DNA of 9,208 nucleotides from JBBRLA01 sp038231615 (GCA_038231615.1 JBBRLA010000326.1:1-9208), one strand, 5' to 3'; positions 1 to 9,020 are shown, numbered from the stretch's first letter. Notes: generated by a model from the sequence alone, not told the origin. Numbers and translations: made by a program.

Positions 1-2607
1 GAGGCCCGTGGCGTGGCCCGCGCGGTGCGCGACCGGCTGGATTCCGGGGCGGCGCCCGGGACCCTGGTGGTGGTGGCGCAGGACCCGTCGCGGCGGGCGC
101 GGCTGCACGCGGCGCTCCTGCGGTACGGAGTGCCGGTGCATGTCGCCTGCGTCGCCCCATCTGTGGACCGGGGGTCTTCGGGGTACGCCGGCCCGGGCCT
201 GGCCGTGGTGGGTCAGGCCCCGCCGGTGCAGGCGCTGCTCATGCTCTACGGTCTGCGCGACCAGGGGGTGCCGCGGGAGGCGCTCATCCAGATCCTGTCC
301 ACCCGATACGTCCGCTTCTTTCACGATCGCGCCCCGCCCTGGAAGGTGGCCCGGGCCCTGCGCGAGGCCGGCGTCCGTGACCTGCGCCCGCAGGATGCCC
401 GGCACCGGCGACGATCCCCGCGTCCGATCGCCGCCCCGGAAGGAGAACTCGACTACCGCCGCCGCCTGGGCGAGTGGCTGCGCCAGCAGCCAGAAGGCAC
501 CGGCGCCGCGGCGATAGTGACCGCGGTGGACACTGCCCTGCACCATCTTTCAGCGCTGCCCGAATCGGCACCCCTTTCGGTGCATGCCCAGGCCCTGTCT
601 CGCCTCTGCGAGCAGCTCCACCTGGCCGAGCTTTCCCGCGAACCCGCAGGAGGTCCCCGATCGGGGGAGGTGCCGTCCTGCCTGGATGAGGACGCCGCCC
701 TGTCCCGGGACCAGGAGGCGGTGGCCGTGCTGCTGGACGTGCTGGCCGAGCTGCCCCGACAGGAGGCCCGGCTCTTTGGGGCAACGAAGGACCCGATGTC
801 CCGGGAGCGCTTCGCCCGGCTCCTGTCGGGGATGTTGCTGAATACGCCGCTCTCGCAAAGGGGGGCCCCGGGGGCGGCGGTGCTGCTCTGCGATCTGGCG
901 GCTGCGTGCGTGCGGCGCCCGGCGCACCTGTTCCTGGCGGGCCTGATCGAGGGGGAGTTCCCCGTCTACCCTCAGGAGGATACCCTGCTCCCCGATGAGG
1001 ATCGCCGCGGCCTCAACCGCATCCTCGGCAGGGACGTGTTCCCCCTGGCCCAGGGCGAGGGGGCCCTTTCGCCGCTGCTCTTCACCCTGGCGCTGGCGCG
1101 CAGCGGGGCGGCGCACCTTTCCTGGCCCCTTTCGGATGACGACGGGCGATCGCTCTTGCGCTCGGCGTACGTGGACGAGGCGATCCGCGCGGCGGCTTTG
1201 CCCGAGCCGCCGCGCCCCTGCGACGAACAGGCGGTGGTGCCGCCGGCCAGCGAGGCGCGCTGCCCGACGGAGCTGTGGACTCGGGCGGCCCTTTCCGGCT
1301 ACGCCGAGCAGCGGCTGGTGCTCTCGCGAACGTACGGGGGGGCGGACCGGGGGGCCTTTGGGCGGGCGCTGCTGGATGCCCTGGCGCGGAAGGACCCGCC
1401 TCGGGCGGCGCGCCTCTTTTCTCTCATCGAGATCGAGCGTGAACGGGCCCGATGGTTCGCCGCCCGGCTGCTCGAAGACCCCGCGGCCATCGCCAGGGCG
1501 TCGGGCCCCGGCCCCTACACCGGCCGCCTGCTCATGAACGACCCGGCGTTGCGCCAGGCGCTTGCGGAAAAACTCCCCGGCAGCCCCGCGCACCCGCTCT
1601 CCGCCTCGGCACTGGAGGATTACGCCAAATGCCCGTTCCGCTTCTTCGTGCGCCGGGTGCTGAAGGCCGCGCCGGTGCGGGAGGGCGGCGACGACCTGGA
1701 CCCGCTGGCGGGAGGGCGGCTGCACCACGCGGTGCTGGATGTCTTCTTCAAGGAACGTCTGGCCGCCGAGCGCCTGCCCCTGCGCGGGGATGACGGGGAC
1801 CTTTTGGCCCTGGACCAAGCCGTCGACCAGGTCCTGTCGGACTGGCCAAAGAAGGAGCGCCAGGGCCACCGCGACCTCTTCGCGGTACGGGTGCGCCGCC
1901 TGCGAGAAGACCTGCGCCGCCTGGTCCTGCGGGAGGCGCGGCAGCCGGTGAAGGAGGGCTGCGTACCGCGTCTCTTTGAACATGAGTTCGGGCCGCTGTC
2001 GATCACCTCGCAAAGCGACCCGGACGGCGGCCTGCCTTTGTCGATCAAGGGCATCATCGACCGGGTGGACATCGACACCAGCCATGGACCCGGCGGCGGC
2101 CGGGCGCTGGTGCTGGACTACAAGGCCGGGCGTCTGGACCGATACGAGGCCATCCTGCGCCACGACCTGCTGGACACATCGTTCCAGTTGCCGCTCTATG
2201 CGGCGGCCCTTTTGGCGGATCGCGGGCCTGCGCTTTCTCAGGTGGGCGTGCAGATCGGCCATGTCACCGCGGGCTACTATTCGTTGCGACAGGGGCGGCC
2301 CTCCCAGGGGCGGCTGGACGATCAGCAGATGATCTCCATGGACCCGGCGGTGCAGGCGCGGGCCCCGGCGGCCAACGTCGCCGAGGTGGCCTACCGTTTG
2401 TGGCGGCGCCTGCGCGATGGCGACTTCCGCGTGGACCCCAAGAGCTGCGAGGGCTGCGGCCTGGAAGCGGCGTGCCGGGTATCGCTGGTCGCGCCGGCTG
2501 GGGAAGACGAGGAGGACCGGGGCCCCAAGGAGGTCCGGGCCCGGGACCCGGGGCGGAGCAGCGACGAAAGCCGAGTCATGGACCAGGCGGCGGAGGGCAG
2601 CGCGTGA
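1..2607 (+). CDS. addB: AddB-type helicase/nuclease subunit (5' partial), PD-(D/E)XK nuclease with Fe-S cysteines
   Basis: The reading frame is open from base 1, so the true start lies upstream; 868 residues are visible, against roughly 1,000-1,200 for the family. The protein is expected to be the AddB/RexB partner of AddA in double-strand-end processing in the cytoplasm. No Walker A motif is visible; it may lie in the missing N-terminus or be absent. The first visible part resembles the second helicase-like lobe, with LIEGEFP near residue 315 matching the Gl.eG.fP stretch typical of AddB. Counting from the codon at base 1, the C-terminal nuclease domain begins with DYAKCPFRFF (C544), followed by GRLHHAVLDVFF, GIIDRVD (D687) and LDYKAG (D706, K708), a complete D...DxK catalytic set. 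C816, C819 and C825 (CEGCGLEAAC) with C544 form the C...CxxCx5C pattern of the AddB [4Fe-4S] staple. A charged tail of about 40 residues follows the last cysteine. It overlaps the downstream addA by four bases. Family assignment is firm; the exact subclass is inferred. Confidence 0.9.
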   Translation, partial: EARGVARAVRDRLDSGAAPGTLVVVAQDPSRRARLHAALLRYGVPVHVACVAPSVDRGSSGYAGPGLAVVGQAPPVQALLMLYGLRDQGVPREALIQILSTRYVRFFHDRAPPWKVARALREAGVRDLRPQDARHRRRSPRPIAAPEGELDYRRRLGEWLRQQPEGTGAAAIVTAVDTALHHLSALPESAPLSVHAQALSRLCEQLHLAELSREPAGGPRSGEVPSCLDEDAALSRDQEAVAVLLDVLAELPRQEARLFGATKDPMSRERFARLLSGMLLNTPLSQRGAPGAAVLLCDLAAACVRRPAHLFLAGLIEGEFPVYPQEDTLLPDEDRRGLNRILGRDVFPLAQGEGALSPLLFTLALARSGAAHLSWPLSDDDGRSLLRSAYVDEAIRAAALPEPPRPCDEQAVVPPASEARCPTELWTRAALSGYAEQRLVLSRTYGGADRGAFGRALLDALARKDPPRAARLFSLIEIERERARWFAARLLEDPAAIARASGPGPYTGRLLMNDPALRQALAEKLPGSPAHPLSASALEDYAKCPFRFFVRRVLKAAPVREGGDDLDPLAGGRLHHAVLDVFFKERLAAERLPLRGDDGDLLALDQAVDQVLSDWPKKERQGHRDLFAVRVRRLREDLRRLVLREARQPVKEGCVPRLFEHEFGPLSITSQSDPDGGLPLSIKGIIDRVDIDTSHGPGGGRALVLDYKAGRLDRYEAILRHDLLDTSFQLPLYAAALLADRGPALSQVGVQIGHVTAGYYSLRQGRPSQGRLDDQQMISMDPAVQARAPAANVAEVAYRLWRRLRDGDFRVDPKSCEGCGLEAACRVSLVAPAGEDEEDRGPKEVRARDPGRSSDESRVMDQAAEGSA
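2592..2607 (+). promoter_or_regulatory. Shine-Dalgarno and GTGA stop/start junction of addB-addA
   Basis: GGAGGG at 2592-2597 lies six bases before the GTG at 2604. The addB TGA stop (2605-2607) is inside the same GTGA. This supports translational coupling of the two subunits, which are expected in equal amounts, and it decides the addA start. Confidence 0.7.
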
Positions 2608-5600
2608 GCGAGGTCGTCAGCAATCCGACGCGCTTTCTTTTGCGCCGCGACCGGGCGGTCCAGGCCGGGGCTGGAACGGGCAAGACCCACGCGCTGGTCA
2701 CCCAGTATCTTCACCTGTGCGCCGGGCTTTCGGCCCACGGGCGTGCCCTTTTGCCGCGGCAGATCGTCGCCATGACCTTCACCGAGAAGGCCGCTGGCGA
2801 AATGCTGGAGCGCCTGCGGCAACGGGTCTCGCAGCTCGGGCGGCTGGGTCGCGCCGTGCAAGACGGGATACCCGACGCGGACCAGGCGCTCGCCGCCGCC
2901 GAGCCCGACCTTTTGCGCAGCGCGCAGCTTCTGGGAACCTCGCTGCCCGGCCCGGACCTCTTCGAAAAGGTCCTGGTCCTGCTTGGCGGGGCGCCGGTGG
3001 GCACCTTCCACTCCTTCGCCGGGGGCCTGCTGCGGCGCCACGCCGCGGCTGCCGGGGTCGATCCCGACTTCGTGCTCCTCGACGAAGAGACCGCCCGGGA
3101 CATGGAGCAGGATGCCACCGAGCGGGTGATCCTGCTGGCGCTGGAGGGCGGGCTTTCGGAGGGCAGCCTGCCTCTTTTAGCGGAGGGCGAAGCGGTCGCA
3201 TCTGGCGCGGCCCACCCAGTGTCCGCCGAGGAGGCGGCGCGACTGGTTTCGGAATACGGCTTCCGCGGGGTCGGCGCGGGCCGCGGGGTGGTCGAGGCGC
3301 TCTGCGAGGTACGGCGCAGGCGGGCCGAGGAGGGCCTGTCTCCCGCCGGGCTTGCCGCGGCTTATGACGATGAGAAGATGGAACCCGGATTTGTCGCTGC
3401 TCGCGAGGCGTTTGTCGGGGCGCTGGGGCGGCTCTCCGCGCTGGCCCCGCTTTTGGGCGGCAAGAGCATCGAGCTGGCGCGGGAACTGGGTGGCGAGGCG
3501 GTGGGCCTTTGCGCGGACCTGCGCATGCTCGACGGGCTGGCTGCGTCGCTGCCCCGCTGCGAACAGATCTGCGAGCGTCTCGGGCGCCTGCGCGGCAAGG
3601 CCGGCGACGAGGACGGTCGCGGCGCCCTGGCCGATGCCAAGGCCGATGTGCGCGAGGCGTTGGTGCAGCTTCAGGCGGTGCAGTACACCGCCGCCGCCGC
3701 GCCCCTGGCCCGGGCCTTCGAGCGTTTGCTCCACGCAAGCTGGGCGGCCTATGACGAGGCCAAACGCCGCACCTTCGGCCTCGACTTCACCGACCTGCTC
3801 TACCGCGCCCGGGACCTTCTGCGCGACCACGCCCAGGTGCGCGAGACCGTGCAGGCGCGCTTCACCGCGGTGCTGGTGGACGAATTCCAGGACACCAACC
3901 CCTTGCAGGGGGAACTTTTGGCTCTTGTCGACGGCGCGCCGGCCACCCGAAGGGACGGACCGGGGAAGCTTTACATCGTGGGCGATCGCAAGCAGTCGAT
4001 CTACGAGTTCCGCGGCGCGGACGTGGCCACCTTCACCGCCCTGCGCGACCAGATAGTGGCCGCCGGTGGCGATGAGGAGACCCTGACCGTGTCGCGGCGG
4101 TCGCTGCCGGGGGTGCTGTCCCTGGTCAACGCGCTTTTCGCCCAGGTGATGCAACCCGCGAAAGGCCGGACCGGCGACCCCGACGGAGCACCCGGGCCCG
4201 ACTGGAGGGTCACCTGGGACCCGGCCCGCGATCCCCTGCTGCCCCTGCGACAGGACGACCCCCAGGCCCCGGCGACCGTGGGCGCCGAGCTTTTGCGTCC
4301 GGCGGTCCCCGAAGATGCCGACCCGGACGAGGTCCCGGTCGACGGCGATCCCATCGGTACCGAGGCCTCGCTGGTGGCCCGGCACATCCTTTTGCTGCAC
4401 CGCGCCGGCCGCCGCTTCGGCGATGTCGCCGTGCTCCTGCGGCGCTTCACCCATCTCGATCGGTATCTCCTTTCCCTGCGCCGTGCCGGCATCCCCCATT
4501 ACGTGGTCAAGGGCCGCGGCTTCTACGACGCCCAGGAGATCCGCGACCTGTGCGCCGCCCTGACCCTCATCGACGATCCCGAGGACCTGATGGCACTGGT
4601 GTCGGTGCTGCGCGCCCCGCTCTGCGGCCTTTGCGACGACTCCCTGGTGCGGCTGCACCTTTCGGGGCACTTGTCGCTGCCGGGGCTGCTTTATGCGCTG
4701 CCGCCGGACCTGCCCGAGGGCGAGGGGGACCGCCTGCGAAACCTCTTGCGGCTGCTTTCGGCCCTGCTTCTGCGCGGCGACCGCCTGGGTCCGGCCGCCT
4801 GCCTGCGCGCCCTTTGCGACGGCACCGACTTGCCCGCGGTGCTGGCCGCCGGCCCCGAGGGGGAGCAGCGGGTGGCCAACTTGGAGATGCTGCTTTCCCG
4901 GGCGCAGCGATTCGAGGAGGGCGGCGGCGGCCTGCGCGCCTTTGTGCGCTGGCTGCGCCTGTCCTGCGACCCCAACCTGGGCGGCGACGTCCTGGCGCCT
5001 CAGGCGCAGATCGTCGACGAGCGCGACGACGTGGTGCGGGTGATGACGGTGCATCAGTCCAAGGGCCTGGAGTTCCCCGTGGTGCTGGTTCCGGGCTGCG
5101 CCGCCCGCGAGCGCGGCGACCATGCCGCCATCAGCTACGACCGCGAGGTGGGCCTTTCGCTCTGCCTGTTCAAGGGCGGCGAGCGGAATGATACGTTGCC
5201 CTCCCTGGCGGTGGCCCGGTTGCGGCGCCTGCGGGGCGAGGCCGAGTCCGCCCGCCTGTTCTATGTCGCCGCCACCCGTGCCCGGGACTGCGTGGTCTTT
5301 GCCGGCGAGGCCCGTCGGGCCAGCTACCGGGCCACCTGGCGCGGTCACCTGGAGGCGCTGCTCTCGTCCACCGAGGGGCTGCTGAAGCCGGTGGACATCG
5401 ACCTTTGCCTGGGGCCGGACTTCGCCGCAAAGGAGATCGAAAGCCCCCCGCCCAGCGACCCCCAAAGCGCCCATGCTCTGGCCCTTTCGGCGGCGCAGGC
5501 CGTGGCCCGGGCCTACCATGATCCCCTTTCCCCCGCCTCCGGGCCGTTGCGCCTATCGGTGTCAGCGGCCTGCGACCTGGCGGTGTGCCGCGCTCGCTTC

Positions 5601-6494
5601 CATCACCTTCACGCCCTGCGCCTTGAGGAACGCCTGGCCCCGGGTGAGCCCCCGGCCCGCGCCAGGGCCAGCGATGAGAACCTGGCCGTCCCTGCCCCCG
5701 GGGAGGGGTCGTTGTCGCGGGGCGGGCCCAACGGGCGGCTGCTTCTTTCCCACCGGCTGCTCGCCCGCGCCGACCTGCTTGCCCGGGGGTCCGATCTGGA
5801 GGGGCTGCTCCTGGCTGATGGGCACGACCCGGCCCATCCCGCGGTGGCGGAGGTACGCACCCGGGTGGCGCGGCTGCTTCAAGGGCGGATGGCGCAGCAG
5901 GTGAGCGCGGTGATGTCCAGCGGGGGAACCGTGCGTCGGGCGCTGCCCTTCGTCTTGCCGCTGCCCCATGCCGAGGGCGGCGTCAGCGTCCGCCTTCGCG
6001 GCCAGATCGATCTGTTGTTGATTGATCGCGAAGCGCCGCAGGCGCCGCGGCTGGTTGATCGCGAAGCGCCGCAGGCGCCGCGGCTGGTTGATCGCGAAGC
6101 GCCGCAGGCGCCGCGGCTGGTTGATCGTGATGAGGTAAGCGAAGGGGTGACCTTGATCGACTACCACTACAGCTACGCCCCGCCCGATGAGGACGGCCCC
6201 TTGCAGACGCTGCGCCGGGGGCTTCTGGGGCATGTGGGCCGGGCCCTCCTGCCCGGGGCGCGGATCCGCGTCGGCTTCGCCTACCTGCGCGAGCCCGATC
6301 CCGCCCCCCGCCTGCGCGATTCGCTTCCCGCGGAGGAAGCCGCCGCCCTGCATGTGCTCGCCGCCGCGGCGCCCGGGGCGCTCCTGGATCCCGGCGACGT
6401 CCTTTGCACCCCGCCGCTCCCCAGGGAGCGCTGCGCCGCCCTGTCCTGCGGATACCGCTACCGCTGCCATGGCGAACCGGTCACCGATGCATAA
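2604..6494 (+). CDS. addA: AddA-type UvrD-family helicase with degenerate RecB-like nuclease domain
   Basis: This 1,296-residue protein should be the ATP-driven 3'-5' motor of an AddAB/RecBCD-like complex acting on double-strand ends. All superfamily 1 helicase motifs are visible: AGAGTGKT (21-28, Walker A), MTFTEKAAGEM (57-67), GTFHSF (133-138), DEFQD (426-430), GDRKQSIYEFRG (460-471), VLLRRF near 610, MTVHQSKGLEFP (814-825) and FYVAATRAR (886-894). The C-terminal nuclease-like domain begins near residue 985 and has GQIDLLL (D1136) and LIDYHYS (D1186, H1188); family members normally have lysine where H1188 lies. Cysteines at 995, 1277, 1282 and 1288 are spaced like an iron-sulfur staple. An 11-residue unit (VDREAPQAPRL, first copy starting with I) occurs three times at 1140-1172. 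The GTG at 2604 is chosen because it overlaps the addB stop as GTGA and has GGAGGG six bases upstream (2592-2597). Starting further upstream at 2400 would add a Gly/Pro/Arg-rich stretch that is only a shadow of addB. The helicase call is very firm; loss of nuclease activity is an inference. Confidence 0.93.
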   Translation: MSEVVSNPTRFLLRRDRAVQAGAGTGKTHALVTQYLHLCAGLSAHGRALLPRQIVAMTFTEKAAGEMLERLRQRVSQLGRLGRAVQDGIPDADQALAAAEPDLLRSAQLLGTSLPGPDLFEKVLVLLGGAPVGTFHSFAGGLLRRHAAAAGVDPDFVLLDEETARDMEQDATERVILLALEGGLSEGSLPLLAEGEAVASGAAHPVSAEEAARLVSEYGFRGVGAGRGVVEALCEVRRRRAEEGLSPAGLAAAYDDEKMEPGFVAAREAFVGALGRLSALAPLLGGKSIELARELGGEAVGLCADLRMLDGLAASLPRCEQICERLGRLRGKAGDEDGRGALADAKADVREALVQLQAVQYTAAAAPLARAFERLLHASWAAYDEAKRRTFGLDFTDLLYRARDLLRDHAQVRETVQARFTAVLVDEFQDTNPLQGELLALVDGAPATRRDGPGKLYIVGDRKQSIYEFRGADVATFTALRDQIVAAGGDEETLTVSRRSLPGVLSLVNALFAQVMQPAKGRTGDPDGAPGPDWRVTWDPARDPLLPLRQDDPQAPATVGAELLRPAVPEDADPDEVPVDGDPIGTEASLVARHILLLHRAGRRFGDVAVLLRRFTHLDRYLLSLRRAGIPHYVVKGRGFYDAQEIRDLCAALTLIDDPEDLMALVSVLRAPLCGLCDDSLVRLHLSGHLSLPGLLYALPPDLPEGEGDRLRNLLRLLSALLLRGDRLGPAACLRALCDGTDLPAVLAAGPEGEQRVANLEMLLSRAQRFEEGGGGLRAFVRWLRLSCDPNLGGDVLAPQAQIVDERDDVVRVMTVHQSKGLEFPVVLVPGCAARERGDHAAISYDREVGLSLCLFKGGERNDTLPSLAVARLRRLRGEAESARLFYVAATRARDCVVFAGEARRASYRATWRGHLEALLSSTEGLLKPVDIDLCLGPDFAAKEIESPPPSDPQSAHALALSAAQAVARAYHDPLSPASGPLRLSVSAACDLAVCRARFHHLHALRLEERLAPGEPPARARASDENLAVPAPGEGSLSRGGPNGRLLLSHRLLARADLLARGSDLEGLLLADGHDPAHPAVAEVRTRVARLLQGRMAQQVSAVMSSGGTVRRALPFVLPLPHAEGGVSVRLRGQIDLLLIDREAPQAPRLVDREAPQAPRLVDREAPQAPRLVDRDEVSEGVTLIDYHYSYAPPDEDGPLQTLRRGLLGHVGRALLPGARIRVGFAYLREPDPAPRLRDSLPAEEAAALHVLAAAAPGALLDPGDVLCTPPLPRERCAALSCGYRYRCHGEPVTDA
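6021..6127 (+). repeat. In-frame 33-bp tandem repeat inside addA (three full copies plus a partial)
   Basis: Three 33-base units run at 6021-6053, 6054-6086 and 6087-6119, with an 8-base start of a fourth at 6120-6127. They are identical except that the first begins with A (ATT, Ile) rather than G (GTT, Val). Each encodes V/I-DREAPQAPRL, so the frame of addA is kept. Each unit contains the short hairpin GCGCC-GCA-GGCGC (6033-6045 in the first copy). The near-perfect identity suggests recent expansion by slippage or unequal recombination. The array lies between the two acidic residues of the RecB-like nuclease motif. Confidence 0.95.
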
Positions 6495-6506
6495 ACCGAT
6501 GCATAA
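6483..6506 (+). repeat. 12-bp tandem duplication across the addA stop codon
   Basis: ACCGATGCATAA occurs twice head to tail, at 6483-6494 and 6495-6506. The first copy holds the end of addA (T-D-A-stop). The second, in the same frame, supplies another TAA twelve bases later. The 37-base gap to the convergent oppF stop (6495-6531) holds this second copy and no convincing hairpin plus T-tract terminator that I can see. Confidence 0.9.
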
Positions 6507-6531
6507 ACGACCCCCATCCACGAAAACCGAA

Positions 6532-7577
6532 TCATCCGAAGTGGCAAGCCGAAAGGTGCGAGGCGCCGGTCGAGGGGGGCTTGGGCTGCACCAGCAGGGG
6601 ACGCTCGGCGCGGCAGATCTCCGGCTGGCCCTGTGCCAGATAGCGCGGGCAGCGGGGATGGAAGGAGCAGCCCGACGGCGGGTCCGCTGGGGACGGCACA
6701 TCGCCGGACAGGACGATGCGGGCGCGGCGCGTGCCCAGCCCCTGTTTCGTGCGCTCTTCTCCCATCATCATGGGCATCGGCACCGCCGACAGGAGGGCCT
6801 CGGTGTAGGGGTGTCGCGGGGCGCGATACAGGTCCGTGGCGCTGGCCTCCTCTATGATCCGCCCCAGATACATGACCGCGACGCGGTCACACATGTGCTC
6901 GATGATCTTCAGATCGTGAGAGATGAGCAGATAGGTCAAGCCTTCCCGCTCTTGCAGGTCGCAGAGCAAATTCACGATCTGCGCCTGGATGGACACATCC
7001 AGGGCGCTGACCGGCTCATCGGCGATGATGAAGCGCGGTCGCACCGAGAGCGCGCGGGCGATGCCCAGGCGCTGGCGCTGCCCGCCGGAAAACTCGTGGG
7101 GGTAGCGCAGAAGGACGTCGGGCCGCAGTCCCACCAGCGAGATCAGCTCCGCGACCCGATCCATCTCCTCGGCCCGGGTGCGCGCCAGGCGGTGGATGCG
7201 CAGAGGCTCGGTCAGGATGTCGGCCACGGTCATCCTCGGGTTGAGGGAGCCGTAGGGGTCCTGGAAGATCATCTGCGCAGAGCGGCGGAAGCGCCGCAAC
7301 GCCCCGGGTGGCAGGTCGGTTATGGGAATTCCGTCGATGGTGACGCGGCCGGCGGTGGGTTCGACGAGCCGCAGGAGCGCCCGCCCGAGCGTCGATTTGC
7401 CGCAGCCCGACTCCCCCACCAGGCCCAGGGTCTCGCCCGGCATCACCCGCAGGGAGACATCCTCCACGGCGCGAACCACCCGTCGCCCGCCCCACAGGCC
7501 GCCAGAAATGAAGTGCTTGCACAGCCCGGCCGCTTCCATCTGTGCCGGGCCCGATCCGGGCTCTGCCCTGGCCGCGA

Positions 7578-7581
<4 letters not shown>
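6532..7581 (-). CDS. oppF: Oligo/dipeptide ABC importer ATP-binding protein, OppF/DppF type
   Basis: This is one of the two cytoplasmic ATPases that power a peptide (or, in some relatives, nickel or sugar) importer. The 349 residues show a Walker A GESGCGKST (56-64), Q-loop MIFQDP (Q107), signature FSGGQRQR (164-171), Walker B FIIADEP (184-190), D-loop SALD (192-195) and H-loop H222. The C-terminal oligopeptide-transporter extension is present (RHPYTEALLSAVP, 256-268), followed by C305, C311, C323 and C346, which match the cysteine-rich tail seen in this family, where some members bind an iron-sulfur cluster. The GTG start overlaps the oppD-like stop as GTGA. An ATG at residue 15 (position 7539) is an alternative and neither has a strong Shine-Dalgarno. 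The RRFRRS.QMIFQDPYGSLNPR stretch favours OppF over OppD. The substrate cannot be told from the sequence. Confidence 0.93.
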
Positions 7582-8654
<1,073 letters not shown>

Positions 8655-8712
8655 TAAGAATGCCTTGCCTTGGCCGCGACGTCAAAAGACGGCCTCGAAT
8701 TGCCGTGGGCCC

Positions 8713-8964
8713 TCAGCCGTCGCCACAGTCGTCGCAGCCGGGGCGGCGGGCCCGCGCGACCGGGTTGAAGACCGCCTCCTTGGCCTCGTGACCATCGCCG
8801 CGGATGCCGGACGACGAGAGGATGCGCTCGACCCGGCCCAGCCCTCGCGCGGGAGGCTCGGTCGCCGCCGCGCAGAGTTCACCGCAGCGTTCGCGTACGG
8901 CGCCCATCCGCTCCAGGGCCTCCAGCACCACCCCGCACTCGCAGCGATACTCGTAGATCGGCAT
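8713..8964 (-). CDS. FmdB-family zinc ribbon protein (putative regulatory protein)
   Basis: The 83-residue product starts MPIYEYRCECG, the hallmark N-terminus of the FmdB zinc ribbon family, whose molecular role is poorly defined. The family name comes from a gene near formamidase and is not evidence of formamide metabolism. Cysteines at 8 and 10 and at 27 and 31 are the likely zinc ligands. The usual pattern is CxxC...CxxC, whereas here it is CxC...CxxxC. The middle shows RVERILSSSG, similar to the R.lS segment common in this family, and the end has another CDDC (77-80). The ATG at 8964 is chosen because the family motif begins there. The frame stays open upstream to an ATG at 9135, but that stretch is A+T-rich, resembles no protein I know and overlaps an inverted repeat. 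No strong Shine-Dalgarno is visible. It lies 58 bases upstream of oppD on the same strand. Confidence 0.82.
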   Translation of the reverse strand: MPIYEYRCECGVVLEALERMGAVRERCGELCAAATEPPARGLGRVERILSSSGIRGDGHEAKEAVFNPVARARRPGCDDCGDG

Positions 8965-9020
8965 GATGAAACCATGCCGCCCAAAGGGCCTCGTGTCAAA
9001 TTGGCGTGCGGTCGGTCGAC

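Noticed and set aside
550..2262. A 570-codon open frame on the minus strand inside addB
   Set aside because: It is the antisense shadow of the addB nuclease region, low-complexity in composition and without motifs.
2400..2603. A start codon for addA at 2400, adding 68 residues
   Set aside because: The added stretch is low-complexity Gly/Pro/Arg sequence fully inside the conserved AddB Fe-S region. The GTG at 2604 has a Shine-Dalgarno and a stop/start overlap.
3177..5519. A 780-codon open frame on the minus strand inside addA
   Set aside because: It lies opposite a gene with all SF1 helicase motifs. Its translation is Gly/Arg/Gln-rich with no recognisable domain. Long antisense frames are expected at this G+C content.
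6021..6127. The 33-bp repeats as a CRISPR array
   Set aside because: The units are directly adjacent with no spacers, keep the addA frame, and there are no cas genes.
5562..6701. A 379-codon minus-strand frame spanning the 3' ends of addA and oppF
   Set aside because: It overlaps two well-supported genes and has no family signal; its repeated INQPRRLRRFA units are only the reverse reading of the addA tandem repeat.
8680..8691. Hairpin CGTC-AAAA-GACG between the zinc ribbon gene and oppD as a terminator
   Set aside because: The stem is only four base pairs and no T-tract follows it in the direction of transcription.
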